This document shows, piece after piece, positions 53,412 to 63,112 of a stretch of DNA of 64,000 nt; the first letter of the stretch is position 1; each line of letters starts with the position of its first letter. The position numbers and the translations under genes were made by a program. The notes under the pieces are model-generated. The model did no database searches, was not told the DNA's origin, and saw only the letters and a list, made by a program, of their open reading frames with translations. This DNA comes from Faucicola sp902506215 (GTDB lineage Bacteria; Pseudomonadota; Gammaproteobacteria; Pseudomonadales; Moraxellaceae): the NCBI GenBank assembly GCA_016888885.1, contig CP069437.1, positions 1,178,001-1,242,000 on the forward strand. The letters are read 5' to 3'.

Positions 53412-54632
53412 TTAGCGAATATAGGTATGGTCATGAGGGTTACTCACCTGCTGTGTCAGCGCTTGGGTTGGTAAGACTTTCTTAAGATAAAAATACCCCA
53501 ATATACCTGCGAGTAATGACCCTAAAATAATGCCGAGCCGCTCGTCAAATGGCTTAAAGTCAAGCCCTGCAAAGGCAAGCCCACCAATAAACAAACTCAT
53601 GGTAAAGCCAATACCACATAAAATCGCCACGCCAAATACTTGTCGCCAATCAACATTGCTAGGCAAGCTGGCTAACCCAAGCTTGACGCCAAGCCAACTA
53701 AATAACATCACCCCAATCGGCTTGCCCAGCAGCAGCCCTAGGGCAATGCCGAGCGGTACCGTATGCAGCAGCGATGATATCCCCGTACCACCGAGATAAA
53801 TGCCCGCGTTGGCAAACGCAAAAATCGGTAAAATAATAAAACTGACTGTGTCCTGCAAGTCATGTTCAATCGCTTCGAGGGGTGAATGCTCAGGGTGCTT
53901 GTTGTCTGTCATTGGGATGAATAGCGCAAGCAGCACACCGGCAAGCGTCGCATGTAGCCCCGACTTTAACATGGCTGCCCATAGCAAAACGCCAATCATT
54001 ATATAAGCGGTGGTGCGGGTGACGTTAAAGCGATTCATGAGCCACAATATCACCAAACATACTCCAACCCAAGCCAGTGCCGCCATGGACAGCCCCGATG
54101 AGTAAAATAACGCAATAATGATAATTGCGCCAATATCATCAAAAATAGCAATCGATGCCAAAAATACTTTGAGCGCGGCGGGCACGCGATTGCCCAGTAA
54201 AGTCAGCACACCTAAGGCAAACGCAATATCTGTCGCGGCAGGAATCGCCCAACCTTTCATCAAATCTGCGTGCTGATAATTGAATGCGGCATAAAAAATT
54301 GCCGGTACCATCATACCACCGACTGCAGCAATCGCAGGCAAAACAACTTTTTTGACCTCTGATAGCTCACCCACCAGCATTTCCCGCTTGAGCTCAAGCC
54401 CCACTAAAAAGAAAAACACCACCATCAAGCCATCGTTGATCCAGTGTAATAAATGATGATCGATACTAAAAGAGCCGATTTTTATCGAAATAGGCAGATG
54501 CAAAAAATGCTCGTATATGTCACTCATCGGAGAGTTTGCTACCAGCATCGCCAACACAGCGGCAAACGCCAACACGATACCCGCCGCCATATCGTGTGCC
54601 AAAAATTTTTTAAATTGGTTAAATACTATCAT
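53412..54632 (-). CDS. nhaA: Na+/H+ antiporter NhaA
   Basis: A 406-residue inner-membrane antiporter with about 12 helices. Key segments are INDGLMVVFFFLVGLELKRE, PAATDIAFALGVLTLLG and the cation-binding FDDIGAIIIIALFYSS with the paired aspartates, then FVGGLAF-like IGGLAFAGLDF. It exports sodium using the proton gradient at alkaline pH. It is monocistronic, with AT-rich DNA upstream. Confidence 0.95.
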   Translation of the reverse strand: MIVFNQFKKFLAHDMAAGIVLAFAAVLAMLVANSPMSDIYEHFLHLPISIKIGSFSIDHHLLHWINDGLMVVFFFLVGLELKREMLVGELSEVKKVVLPAIAAVGGMMVPAIFYAAFNYQHADLMKGWAIPAATDIAFALGVLTLLGNRVPAALKVFLASIAIFDDIGAIIIIALFYSSGLSMAALAWVGVCLVILWLMNRFNVTRTTAYIMIGVLLWAAMLKSGLHATLAGVLLALFIPMTDNKHPEHSPLEAIEHDLQDTVSFIILPIFAFANAGIYLGGTGISSLLHTVPLGIALGLLLGKPIGVMLFSWLGVKLGLASLPSNVDWRQVFGVAILCGIGFTMSLFIGGLAFAGLDFKPFDERLGIILGSLLAGILGYFYLKKVLPTQALTQQVSNPHDHTYIR

Positions 54633-54960
54633 CCGTCTAAAACTCTTGTTAATACCATTTTTTATTTATGCAACATACCACATTTAAACCCAGTAAAATA
54701 GCCTACAATACCATATATTTTATTATATCATACAATCTATTTTTATGATAAATAATTTCATAATTCTAAATTAATAGAAAATTTTATTCATTTATTTACT
54801 ATTTTAGATAAATTAATTTTTTTATCCAAATGATTTGCTAGCGTTGATAGTTAAAATTCTAAACACGAATGATTGATAAAGTTGTTAACACCCCATCGCT
54901 ATTTTGTATTATTATTTTATCGCTACTTACCTACCGATTTAGAATCAGCCTTTCAATAGT
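54633..54960. other. AT-rich divergent region nhaA / C13 peptidase gene
   Basis: 328 bp, strongly AT-rich around 54700-54830, no gene seen. Confidence 0.45.
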
Positions 54961-56427
54961 GTGGATATTTTGCCAACTTCTCTTACCGATCTTGATTTAA
55001 CCCCGCTCAAACGTTTTTCACATAACGTCATCGCCAATATCCGTGCCACGGGTCACATGCTAATAGGTTCAAAACGTGCGTTTTATTGGGTCAAGCCCAC
55101 CGTATGGCAGTTTTTGTTGTTTGGATTGACGGCACTGGCGAGTAATTTGCTGTTTTCGTGGCTCGTTGCTGAAGATGCCACCCATTTTAATCCACAAGGG
55201 CTGATTAGTTATTTGGTGTGGCCGATGGTGATGCTGGTGGCAGGATTGATTCTTGCCAAACGGCACTTTAATGCCATGCTGATTTTTGTGCCGGCGATTT
55301 TGTGGCTGTGTGCTGACACCTTTATGATGCTAGTGCAAAGCTTGATTCAGTTTATATCAGACTTGGGCTGGCTACCTGAATGGACGTTTGATACGATTGG
55401 TATTGTGTTCGTATTGGCGTTTGTCTGGCAGTCGTTATCGCTGCTATGGATTTTTGGCAATCAATTACGCTGGTCATGGATTGAGCGTGTCCTGATTATG
55501 CTGGGTGCGTTTGCCGTACTCAGTGTGTGGCAAAAAAACGTGCAATCTGAGCCGATTTTTCAATCTGACCCCGTCGCACCCGTGATTACTGAAGCGGCAT
55601 TTTATGCCCAGCCTGAGCTTCTGGCTGATATGCTAAATAACGTGCAGCCGCAACGCCCGACTATACATGATTGGTACTTTATGGGTGTCGCAGGTCATGG
55701 CGAGCAAGATGTTTTCCGGTCAGAAATTGAGCTGACCAAAGATTACTTTGACCATCAATTTGGCACAGTAGGACGCTCGGTAGAACTCATTAACAACGCC
55801 AATACCCTGTCTGCGCTACCGATTGCCAGTAAAACCAGTATTGAACGCGCTTTGCAAAGTATCGCCAAAAAAATGGATGTCAATGAAGACGTGCTATTTT
55901 TGACCTTAACCTCGCATGGGGGTGACAAGGTGATTGAGATGTCGAACCCACCGCTAGCGCTCGATAATGTCGATGCCAAATGGCTACGCCAATCATTGGA
56001 TAAATCTGGCATTAAATGGCGCGTCATTGTGATATCAGCCTGTTATTCTGGCTCATTTATCAATGATTTAAAATCGCCGTACACCCTAGTCATTACTGCC
56101 TCAGCGGCGAATAAATCATCGTTTGGCTGTTCTAATGAAGCCGAATATACTTACTTTGGACAAGCATTTTTTGCTGAAAGCTTACCCAAGCTTCGCCGTT
56201 TTCAACCTGCGTTTGAAGCCGCCAGCAAACGCATTGCTGAACGGGAAAAAATGATGGGCTTTGAGCCGTCTGAGCCGCAATTGGTGATGGGTGAGGCTAT
56301 TAAAACAAAACTGCCAGAATTTGAAAACAGTCTCAAACCCTTACCTGCGGTTGTCATAGCGCCATCGACTGCCGCCAGTGCTACTGGCGATGCCCATAGC
56401 TTAAGTAGCCACCAACTGCACAAGTAA
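54961..56427 (+). CDS. C13-family (legumain-like) peptidase with N-terminal membrane domain
   Basis: 488 residues. Residues about 40-195 contain four or five membrane helices (WQFLLFGLTALASNLLFSWL and following). The C-terminal half is a caspase-fold C13 domain: LTLTSHGGDKVIE with His near 317 and VIVISACYSGSFINDL with Cys near 361, the His-Gly...Ala-Cys dyad of legumain-type peptidases. Target unknown; cleavage after Asn/Asp is the family rule. The start is GTG with no strong ribosome site, so the exact N-terminus is uncertain. Confidence 0.85.
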   Translation: MDILPTSLTDLDLTPLKRFSHNVIANIRATGHMLIGSKRAFYWVKPTVWQFLLFGLTALASNLLFSWLVAEDATHFNPQGLISYLVWPMVMLVAGLILAKRHFNAMLIFVPAILWLCADTFMMLVQSLIQFISDLGWLPEWTFDTIGIVFVLAFVWQSLSLLWIFGNQLRWSWIERVLIMLGAFAVLSVWQKNVQSEPIFQSDPVAPVITEAAFYAQPELLADMLNNVQPQRPTIHDWYFMGVAGHGEQDVFRSEIELTKDYFDHQFGTVGRSVELINNANTLSALPIASKTSIERALQSIAKKMDVNEDVLFLTLTSHGGDKVIEMSNPPLALDNVDAKWLRQSLDKSGIKWRVIVISACYSGSFINDLKSPYTLVITASAANKSSFGCSNEAEYTYFGQAFFAESLPKLRRFQPAFEAASKRIAEREKMMGFEPSEPQLVMGEAIKTKLPEFENSLKPLPAVVIAPSTAASATGDAHSLSSHQLHK

Positions 56428-56571
56428 CATAAACTGTTTTGGCTGTTTTGGCTACCAAGACGCCTTGTAATTCATCTTACCATCCATCATGGTAGCGATT
56501 GGGAGCAACTGATATTTTCTGCCAATTTTTTAGCGATTTTATAATTTTTGCACATAAAACTTTTGGACATA

Positions 56572-56607
56572 AAAAAGTGGGTTAACCTAAGTTACCCACT
56601 TTTTTAT
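56572..56607 (-). terminator. rpmB-rpmG terminator
   Basis: On the minus strand, AAAAAAGTGGGTAAC / GTTAACCCACTTTTTT (one bulge) ends in a T run, 34 bp after the rpmG stop. Confidence 0.9.
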
Positions 56608-56640
56608 CAAATAGCGCGTCAAATAGACTGTGTCAGTCAA

Positions 56641-56796
56641 TTATTTGATTTTAGCTTCTTTGAATACAACATGTTGACGTACCACTGGATCAAATTTTTT
56701 GATTTCCATTTTGTTTGGCATAGTACGTTTGTTTTTGGTCGTGGTATAAAAATAACCCGTACCTGCAGTTGAAACTAATTTGATTTTATCACGCAT
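56641..56796 (-). CDS. rpmG: 50S ribosomal protein L33
   Basis: A 51-residue protein too short for most ORF thresholds. The translation begins MRDKIKLVSTAGTGYFYTTT and continues KNKRTMPNKMEIKKFDPVVR to ..EAKIK, an L33 without the zinc-binding cysteines (the C-minus form). AGGGAG precedes the ATG. It lies 35 bp after rpmB, the standard rpmBG operon. Confidence 0.97.
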   Translation of the reverse strand: MRDKIKLVSTAGTGYFYTTTKNKRTMPNKMEIKKFDPVVRQHVVFKEAKIK

Positions 56797-56831
56797 CGCA
56801 ATTGCTCCCTAAGAATATGAAAAGGCAAAAA

Positions 56832-57068
56832 TTAGATTTTTTCGCCACGAGCACGCATATCAGTTAAAACTTGGTCAATACCAACTTTATCAATGATACG
56901 CATACCTTTGGTAGTCAAGCGAAGCTTAACAAAGCGGTTTTCGCTCTCTACCCAAAAACGATGGGTGTGTAGATTTGGTAGAAAACGACGGCGGGTTTTG
57001 TTGTTTGCGTGAGAAACATTGTTACCTACCGCTGGGCGTTTTCCAGTCACTTGGCATACTCGAGACAT
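56832..57068 (-). CDS. rpmB: 50S ribosomal protein L28
   Basis: A 78-residue L28 (MSRVCQVTGKRPAVGNNVSH, NNKTRRRFLPNLHTHRFW, KRFVKLRLTTKGMRIIDK-like). The N-terminal zinc cysteines are absent except one. AGGAG precedes the start. First gene of rpmB-rpmG. Confidence 0.98.
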   Translation of the reverse strand: MSRVCQVTGKRPAVGNNVSHANNKTRRRFLPNLHTHRFWVESENRFVKLRLTTKGMRIIDKVGIDQVLTDMRARGEKI

Positions 57069-57368
57069 GGCTTACTCCTAATCGGTGTGCATGAGGGCTG
57101 CTCATGCCTGTCACAACTGATACTCGCACATCTCGCATATCATTGAAGCTAAAAAAGCTAGGGTTTCAACGATTCTAATGTTGAGTATCTCAGTTTGAAT
57201 CAATAATTAATCTTTTGGCGGCGTACTTAAAATTAGCTACTCACGGCTAGTCACTTGACTTACGTCAATCAAAACCATTTTAAGCAAGCGTCAAAAAATC
57301 GCTAGTAAATTTAAAGCCGCTATTTATACCATAACTTATGCCAAAAAGCAATGTGATTGGATAAAAAT
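57069..57368. other. Intergenic region upstream of rpmB and downstream of bioD
   Basis: 300 bp. It should contain the rpmB promoter, but no -35/-10 pair stands out. No gene or RNA is recognised. Confidence 0.4.
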
Positions 57369-58070
57369 TTAATGGGTTAAAACGCCTTGTTTGACCATCA
57401 AGGGTGGCTTGTTTTGATAACCAGGATACTTGCGTAAAATTTGCTGACTTAACCAGTCAATTTGCGCATCGACAAACGGCGTGTCGGTCTGTAATTGGTT
57501 AAAAACAACCAAAGCGACTTTCAGCCCTGCTTGCCAAATGGCTTGTAAGGTTAACATGGCATGATTAAGGCTGCCAAGCTTGATACCGACGACCAGGATG
57601 ACAGGGTATTTGAGCGCGGCTGCTACATCAGCAAGCGTTTCTTTATCGTTAATAGGCGTAAACCAGCCGCCTGCCCCTTCAACCAAAATCACATCGGCAG
57701 GATAGGCTGCGATGGCGTTATTGATGGTATCGACTAATTGGGTTTTGGTGAGTGTCACGTCATCAAGCTGCGCGGCGATATGCGGTGAGCAAGGTGTCGC
57801 TAGCTGGATAGGCGCAATGGCAGAAAGCGGTGGTTTGACATTGGCAAATTGATTAATTCGCCTTGCATCATCGCTATATGTTTGCCCGTTGTCATCGGTT
57901 TCTAGACCTGCGGTGACTGGCTTGATGGCATATACACTTTTGCCTTGTTCAGCCAGACTTTTGACCAATTGCGCGGTGGTGGTGGTTTTACCGATTTCGG
58001 TGTCGGTACCTGTGACAAAATACGCGCCTTTTAATGAAAATGACGCGTTATCGATGTTTGGTAATGTCAT
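57369..58070 (-). CDS. bioD: Dethiobiotin synthetase
   Basis: A 233-residue ATP-dependent carboxylase that closes the ureido ring of biotin's precursor. It has P-loop VTGTDTEIGKTTTTAQLVKS, YAIKPVTAGLET and VEGAGGWFTPINDKET. Its ATG overlaps the stop of the upstream DUF2059 gene in TAATG, implying translational coupling. The other bio genes are not nearby. Confidence 0.93.
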   Translation of the reverse strand: MTLPNIDNASFSLKGAYFVTGTDTEIGKTTTTAQLVKSLAEQGKSVYAIKPVTAGLETDDNGQTYSDDARRINQFANVKPPLSAIAPIQLATPCSPHIAAQLDDVTLTKTQLVDTINNAIAAYPADVILVEGAGGWFTPINDKETLADVAAALKYPVILVVGIKLGSLNHAMLTLQAIWQAGLKVALVVFNQLQTDTPFVDAQIDWLSQQILRKYPGYQNKPPLMVKQGVLTH

Positions 58071-58702
58071 TATTTTTTACCAATTTTGCTATTAGCTTTT
58101 TTGGTGGTTTTTTGATTAGGCTGAACTATTTTTTCTAACTTTTGCTTAAACGCTGGCATTAGCTCTTGCAAAGTTTGTTGCTGATTTTCCATAACAATCG
58201 GCATGATTTTCTCAAGATAAGCTTTACCAAATTGCGATTGTTTGGCAATGACTGATTGCCCAACAGTCGAGCCATAAAAATCAATCATTGAATTGACTTC
58301 TGCCTGGGTATAAGTAGTTTTTGCCGTTTCGATAAAAGCATTGATAAATTGTTCACGCATTTTTGGTTGGTTTTGAGCTTCAAGCGATTTCTGCATAAAG
58401 TCATTGACGACTTGGTGTATCTGTTGTTGTTGTGTCTCTGACAGTTTTTGGTCTTTAAGATTATCTTTGATAGCATTTTGAACCGTTTGCGTTACAACGC
58501 CCTTGCTCTGCTCCATCATCTCGCTAAACGTCTTGTCCATTTGCTGAACCTGTACCAATTTTTTTAGCGATTCATCGCTAGGAATTTGATTTGCGGGATA
58601 AGCCAATGGTCCGGCAACGACAGTAAGTTTCGCTTGGGTAACTGGTGAAAAGGACAAAATAGATAAACAACCCATGAACACAGCCATTTTTAATAATTTC
58701 AT
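58070..58702 (-). CDS. DUF2059 family periplasmic protein
   Basis: 210 residues with a clear signal peptide (LLKMAVFMGCLSILSFSP, cleavage after TQA). The mature part is helical and Gln/Lys-rich and contains a DUF2059-like core (QFINAFIETAKTTYTQAEVN, MIDFYGSTVGQSVIAKQSQF). Function unknown. AGAGGAA precedes the ATG. It overlaps bioD by one base, so the two are co-translated. It diverges from the ketopantoate-reductase-like gene. Confidence 0.83.
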   Translation of the reverse strand: MKLLKMAVFMGCLSILSFSPVTQAKLTVVAGPLAYPANQIPSDESLKKLVQVQQMDKTFSEMMEQSKGVVTQTVQNAIKDNLKDQKLSETQQQQIHQVVNDFMQKSLEAQNQPKMREQFINAFIETAKTTYTQAEVNSMIDFYGSTVGQSVIAKQSQFGKAYLEKIMPIVMENQQQTLQELMPAFKQKLEKIVQPNQKTTKKANSKIGKK

Positions 58703-58787
58703 TGTGATTCCTCTTTTAAAATACGTGCAAAAATCTGCTAAACTTTATCACAACTCTAATCAATGTCGCAAAATAACAGGAAAAAAG

Positions 58788-59744
58788 ATGAGCGATTCAC
58801 CGATTATTGCCATTGTTGGATTTGGCTCATTAGGGGCGTTATTTGCCAGTCTATTAGCCCCAAACATGCCTTTTGAAAACCTGCGTATCGTCGCCGATAG
58901 TGACCGTGTCAACCGTTACCAACAGCAAGGTTTATTGGTGAATGGCGAGCCATTAACACTCAACTATGTCACCCCCAACGCCATCACCACGCCCGCCGAC
59001 TTGGTCATCGTCTGTACCAAGTTTTATCAACTCAATGACGTATTGCCCTTGATTGAAAGTCAACTTGGCGACAATACGCTGATTGTTTCTGCCCTAAACG
59101 GTATCGCCAGCGAAAAAGTATTGGCAAACGCCTTTGGTGAGGAGCGCATTGTGTACTGTGTGGCGCAGCAAATGGACGCCATGAAAAATGAGCCGCATGA
59201 AAAAAATGGGGAAAATGGTAGCCAACTGATTTATCGCGATCATGGACAATTGGTCATTGGCGCGATGACAACTGATAGCGCTGAACGCGCACGCGTGCAA
59301 CAAGTCGATGCCCTCTTTAATCAAGTCAATTTCCCGCACTCAGTGAGCGATGACATGCCGCGTCAGCTGTGGGGCAAATTGATGTTAAATACCGGCGTCA
59401 ATCAAACCGTGGCATTGTATCAAGGTACCTTTGATACCGTGCAACAAGCGGGTGAAGCGCGCGACATGTTCAAAGCGGCGATGCGAGAAGTGATGGCAGT
59501 GGCACACGCTGAAGGCGTAACCTTGACCGAGGAAGATTTCAAAAAATGGCTGGCGATTATGGATGCGCTGGATCCTAAAGGCATGCCATCGATGCGGCAG
59601 GATTTAAAAGCAGGGCGACGCTGTGAGCTTGATTTGTTTGCAGGGACAATTCGTGAATTGGGGGATAAGCATGGCATTTACACGCCGGTCAATGATACCC
59701 TATATGATGGCATTAGTACATTAATGGCTAACAATCAGTCGTGA
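58788..59744 (+). CDS. 2-dehydropantoate 2-reductase-like (ketopantoate reductase family)
   Basis: 318 residues. The Rossmann start IIAIVGFGSLGALFASLLAP, VIVCTKFYQLNDVLPLIESQ and the catalytic region LWGKLMLNTGVNQTVALYQG, then MRQDLKAGRRCELDLFAGTI, match the PanE/ApbA family, which reduces ketopantoate with NADPH for CoA synthesis. Several paralogues of unknown substrate exist, so panE is not assigned firmly. ATG 58788 with AGGAAA upstream is preferred over a start at 58674 that would overlap the divergent gene. Confidence 0.87.
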   Translation: MSDSPIIAIVGFGSLGALFASLLAPNMPFENLRIVADSDRVNRYQQQGLLVNGEPLTLNYVTPNAITTPADLVIVCTKFYQLNDVLPLIESQLGDNTLIVSALNGIASEKVLANAFGEERIVYCVAQQMDAMKNEPHEKNGENGSQLIYRDHGQLVIGAMTTDSAERARVQQVDALFNQVNFPHSVSDDMPRQLWGKLMLNTGVNQTVALYQGTFDTVQQAGEARDMFKAAMREVMAVAHAEGVTLTEEDFKKWLAIMDALDPKGMPSMRQDLKAGRRCELDLFAGTIRELGDKHGIYTPVNDTLYDGISTLMANNQS

Positions 59745-59830
59745 TGACAACCCTAGCGCTATTGGAAAAACTAGGCATAAAAGCAGTGAATAGAAACAGT
59801 GGATACAAGCAATGAATAACCACTACAAAT

Positions 59831-59860
59831 AAAAAAAGGGCATCTAGCTTGCCCTTTTTT
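59831..59860. terminator. Bidirectional terminator between the PanE-like and GST genes
   Basis: AAAAAAAGGGC / GCCCTTTTTT stem with an 8-nt loop between convergent genes. Confidence 0.85.
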
Positions 59861-59873
59861 ATCTCAAAAACCG

Positions 59874-60512
59874 TTATTTTTTACCAAAACGCTCACTCAT
59901 TTGCGCATAAAAACGTGCCACATTATCACCCACCACACTGGCATCTTTTGGATTAAACTTCATCACTCGCCCAAAATCCAAGCCAACATACAACACGATA
60001 TCAGCGAAGGTGAGTCGATCACCGAGCAAATATTTATGACTCGATAATAGCTTGTCAAAGTACGGCAATGCTTTTTTGACGCGGTTGATGCTCTCTTCTG
60101 CCATACCAGGCACTTGGTTGCCCACCGACGCGCGAGATGGATGCCCATGCTGGAAAGCCAGCATCATGTTATATAGCACATGAAACTCCGCATTGCGTGA
60201 CATGGCGGTGATTTTGGCGCGCTGTATAGGGTCTGAGCCCATCACTTGCTTACCATTGCCGGCAAGTCGACTATCTAGATACTCACAAATGGCATGTGAA
60301 TCGTTGAGCACAGTGCCATCATCAAGCACTAACACAGGCAATAACCCCAATGGATTGACCGCCAAAAACTCCGGCGAGTTTTGCTCGTTTTTGCCAATAT
60401 CCACGTTGATGACTTGTAAATTATGAATATCATTGATATCAAGCTCTTTGACTTTTAACAATAAGTCGACCTTGCGCGGGTTTGGCGGGGCATTCATGGT
60501 ATATAGTTTCAT
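59874..60512 (-). CDS. Glutathione S-transferase family protein
   Basis: 212 residues. The N-terminal thioredoxin-like domain (KLYTMNAPPNPRKVDLLL, NPLGLLPVLVLDDGTVLNDS with cis-Pro and the Asp/Ser glutathione site) is followed by a helical domain with LLGDRLTFADIVLYVGLDF. Substrate unknown. ATG 60512 is the likely start, with AAGGA upstream; the frame also opens one codon earlier at GTG. Confidence 0.9.
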   Translation of the reverse strand: MKLYTMNAPPNPRKVDLLLKVKELDINDIHNLQVINVDIGKNEQNSPEFLAVNPLGLLPVLVLDDGTVLNDSHAICEYLDSRLAGNGKQVMGSDPIQRAKITAMSRNAEFHVLYNMMLAFQHGHPSRASVGNQVPGMAEESINRVKKALPYFDKLLSSHKYLLGDRLTFADIVLYVGLDFGRVMKFNPKDASVVGDNVARFYAQMSERFGKK

Positions 60513-60608
60513 CACTTATTCCTTATGATGTGTGATTTTAGCTTTAATATACTTGAAACCACCGTTTTACGAAATAGGGTTTTTAGGCACAAAGGAAATT
60601 TTGCTAAT

Positions 60609-60639
60609 AAAAAATCCCCCTGACAGCAGGAGGATTTTT
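60609..60639 (-). terminator. Oleate hydratase terminator
   Basis: AAAAATCC-CCTG / CAGG-GGATTTTT stem with small mismatch and flanking tracts, 29 bp past the ohyA stop. Confidence 0.8.
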
Positions 60640-60667
60640 CGGTTTGAGGACAAAAGTTTATCAAAGC

Positions 60668-62656
60668 TTATTTTTTATCCTGCGCTTTTTGCTCATCTTT
60701 TTGCTCGTCTTTATGACCTTCTTTATGCCAAAAGGCTTTGACTACTTCAAATTGCTCAGCAAGCGTCTGCATCAAGGAGCTGTCTTTGTGCGCTTTTTTG
60801 GCGACGGGTGGCAAGATGTGCTCATAATAGGTATTGGCGAGCACTCGGCGCAGTAAGCCCTCCCCGATAAAGCCTTGGTCATCGTTGAGTGCGCTGGCAG
60901 AGCGGAGCATGTTGCGAATATCGTATTGGGTGGGCGCGATATCAGGCACTTGCTTGTTGCTATCTGTGAGGGTATACACCGCGACCCGCGCCGAGCGTAC
61001 CGAAGTTTCAACGGTGAACACCACATCGTTGTTGGTCTCAACAAATTGACCGATGAGACCTAAATTGGTGCAGCCTTCGGGTACAATTTGTGGACGGTCA
61101 CCTTTGGCACGTGGCATAAACATCGAAGTGATATACGGCATATAGGCGGTGTTAGCGATAGTATTGGCTAAAATATCATCTTTTTGCTCAAGCAAATCTA
61201 GGTGGTATAGTAGCTCCGTCACAATTTCATGCCCTGTACATTCTGGCATGGTTTTTGGCACATAGTTGCCTTTTTTATCCATCAATAGCCCATACAACCA
61301 CATCACCACGACGTCTTTGGGTTGGTCAGGAAATTGCGGTTGGCGGTTAATAGTAAAGCTCATAAGCCAATTAGAATCGGTGATGGTAACAATACCGCCT
61401 GTGACCGTTTTGCCTGATAGTGGCGGATTGACACAGTATTTTTCGCTGATTTTGCGTAAAAGTGCGGAGTCTTTGCAGGTTAATGTTGCTGACATCCAGG
61501 CAGATTTGGGCACATGGCGGTTAAATTTTTCCGGACGACCAAACACAGCAGATTGTTTGGCAAGGTCATTCCATAGTACCCAGCCTTTCGTTTTTCCCAT
61601 GTTATCATCAGTTAGACGGATATCAGGTGCAGTATCACTGGTGCCATAGCGCGTATCTTCCGTCATTGACCCTGTGGTAATAATCACAAAATCATTATCC
61701 CGTACAGGGATATGGACTTGTTGACCATGTTGGGTGGTTGTCAGCCCTTTCACCACTTTTTTGTCGCCTTGCTGCTCAAAATCTACCGCGGTCACTAACG
61801 TGTCACTTTGTAGGTTGACGCCTTTATTGATTAAAAATTTTTGCGCAGGTACCACAAAGCTGTCATATTGGTTGTATCTGGCAAATAACAGGGTCGACAT
61901 ATCTTTGATACCATCTAAGGCTTCCAAAAACCGGTGCATGTAAAGCTTGCACTCAAGTAAGCTGTGCCAATTTTCAAAAGCAAACATACTACGCCATAGC
62001 GTCCAAAAATTACTGTCCAAAAAACTTTGGCTAAAGTAATCTTCAATGGTGAGATTATCGAGTTCGTCTTGATTTTTTAGTAATAAACGGACAATAGCAA
62101 GTTGGTCGGCTTTGTTGAGATTAAACTTGTGAAAATCTTTGATGTCACCTTTGTTATGAATCAACCGTGCTTTAGAATAGTTGGGATCATTGTCATTAAT
62201 CAAGCGGTATTCATCAAGGACTGAATAAGGCTCTGGTAACTCTAGCGCCGGTATATCTTGGAACATATCCCAAAAATTCTCGTAGGTGGTAATCATCTCA
62301 CGACCGCCGCGCATGATATAACCGTCTTCGGCATTACCAGCGCCATCGAGTGAGCCGCCTTGCACCGCTAATTCCTCTAAAAAGGTAATGTTCTCGCCTG
62401 GGATATGGGCATCTCGGATAAAATAATACGCGGCTGCTAAACCGCCAATACCGCCACCGACAATATAGACTTTACTGTCTTTAAAACGTCCGGTATCAAA
62501 GCCGATATTACGCTGATAGTTACCATGGAAATCGCTAAACGGCATCGAATTGCCAGGTTGATGAGATTGATAATCCGCGCGCTGTGGTTGGTGATCGACC
62601 TTTTTAAAAACCATATTTTTCAAAAAATCACTGTTGTTCTTAGCGTTGGTTGTCAT
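60668..62656 (-). CDS. ohyA: Oleate hydratase
   Basis: A 662-residue FAD protein that adds water to oleic acid to give 10-hydroxystearate. It has the FAD fold KVYIVGGGIGGLAAAYYFIR, YIMRGGREMITTYENFWDMF (the substrate/FAD loop), CKLYMHRFLEALDGIKDMST and TVETSVRSARVAVYTL. Length and motifs match bacterial OhyA proteins, which detoxify unsaturated host or skin fatty acids. The C-terminus ends in a Lys/Glu/Asp/Gln-rich tail (HKDEQKDEQKAQDKK) beyond the conserved part. It is monocistronic. Confidence 0.94.
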   Translation of the reverse strand: MTTNAKNNSDFLKNMVFKKVDHQPQRADYQSHQPGNSMPFSDFHGNYQRNIGFDTGRFKDSKVYIVGGGIGGLAAAYYFIRDAHIPGENITFLEELAVQGGSLDGAGNAEDGYIMRGGREMITTYENFWDMFQDIPALELPEPYSVLDEYRLINDNDPNYSKARLIHNKGDIKDFHKFNLNKADQLAIVRLLLKNQDELDNLTIEDYFSQSFLDSNFWTLWRSMFAFENWHSLLECKLYMHRFLEALDGIKDMSTLLFARYNQYDSFVVPAQKFLINKGVNLQSDTLVTAVDFEQQGDKKVVKGLTTTQHGQQVHIPVRDNDFVIITTGSMTEDTRYGTSDTAPDIRLTDDNMGKTKGWVLWNDLAKQSAVFGRPEKFNRHVPKSAWMSATLTCKDSALLRKISEKYCVNPPLSGKTVTGGIVTITDSNWLMSFTINRQPQFPDQPKDVVVMWLYGLLMDKKGNYVPKTMPECTGHEIVTELLYHLDLLEQKDDILANTIANTAYMPYITSMFMPRAKGDRPQIVPEGCTNLGLIGQFVETNNDVVFTVETSVRSARVAVYTLTDSNKQVPDIAPTQYDIRNMLRSASALNDDQGFIGEGLLRRVLANTYYEHILPPVAKKAHKDSSLMQTLAEQFEVVKAFWHKEGHKDEQKDEQKAQDKK

Positions 62657-63022
62657 AATGAAGTGCCCTATTTTGAATAAGATTAGTATTGAATAACATT
62701 AGCGTTAGCTAACTCTTTAAACCGCGCTGCTACCTTTTGACATTGATCTTAACTGCCCATTCTTAATTGCCCATTAAGACTGCTACACAATAACTAAAGA
62801 CAACGGCGCGGTTATAAAATTATGATTGATAGTCATTGTTCATAATTAATAAACTCAGTTAGATTTTTAACTAAGCAATTTTATTATAACCATATTGTAT
62901 GACCTCGCTAAAGCGACTTTGTGTCGACTAAGCTTTGATTAAATATTCAGTTATTTGCGCTTTTGTAATCAAAAGTAACCAGTTATCGCACCTCTTTAGT
63001 TTTCTAAAGGGATAAAAATCGA
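62657..63022. other. AT-rich divergent region ohyA / trpR
   Basis: 366 bp with no gene. It should contain the ohyA promoter; no operator is recognised in this part. Confidence 0.45.
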
Positions 63023-63051
63023 TTGAGTTCACTTGCTAAACTTCGTAAAAT
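63023..63051 (+). promoter_or_regulatory. trpR promoter
   Basis: TTGAGT (63023-63028), 17 bp, TAAAAT (63046-63051). The operator-like palindrome begins at the last T of the -10. Confidence 0.65.
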
Positions 63052-63070
63052 GTATCACTATACTAGAACA
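63051..63070 (+). promoter_or_regulatory. Putative TrpR operator at trpR
   Basis: TGTATCACTATACTAGAACA, an imperfect palindrome (perfect form would be TGTTCTAGTATACTAGAACA), contains the ACTAG core of E. coli trp operators. It matches the site at 63549 at 18 of 20 positions and has the same position relative to the -10. It implies autoregulation. Confidence 0.7.
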
Positions 63071-63112
63071 TTGAAATGCGTTACTTGTCATCTTTGACTC
63101 AAAAAAACTACT

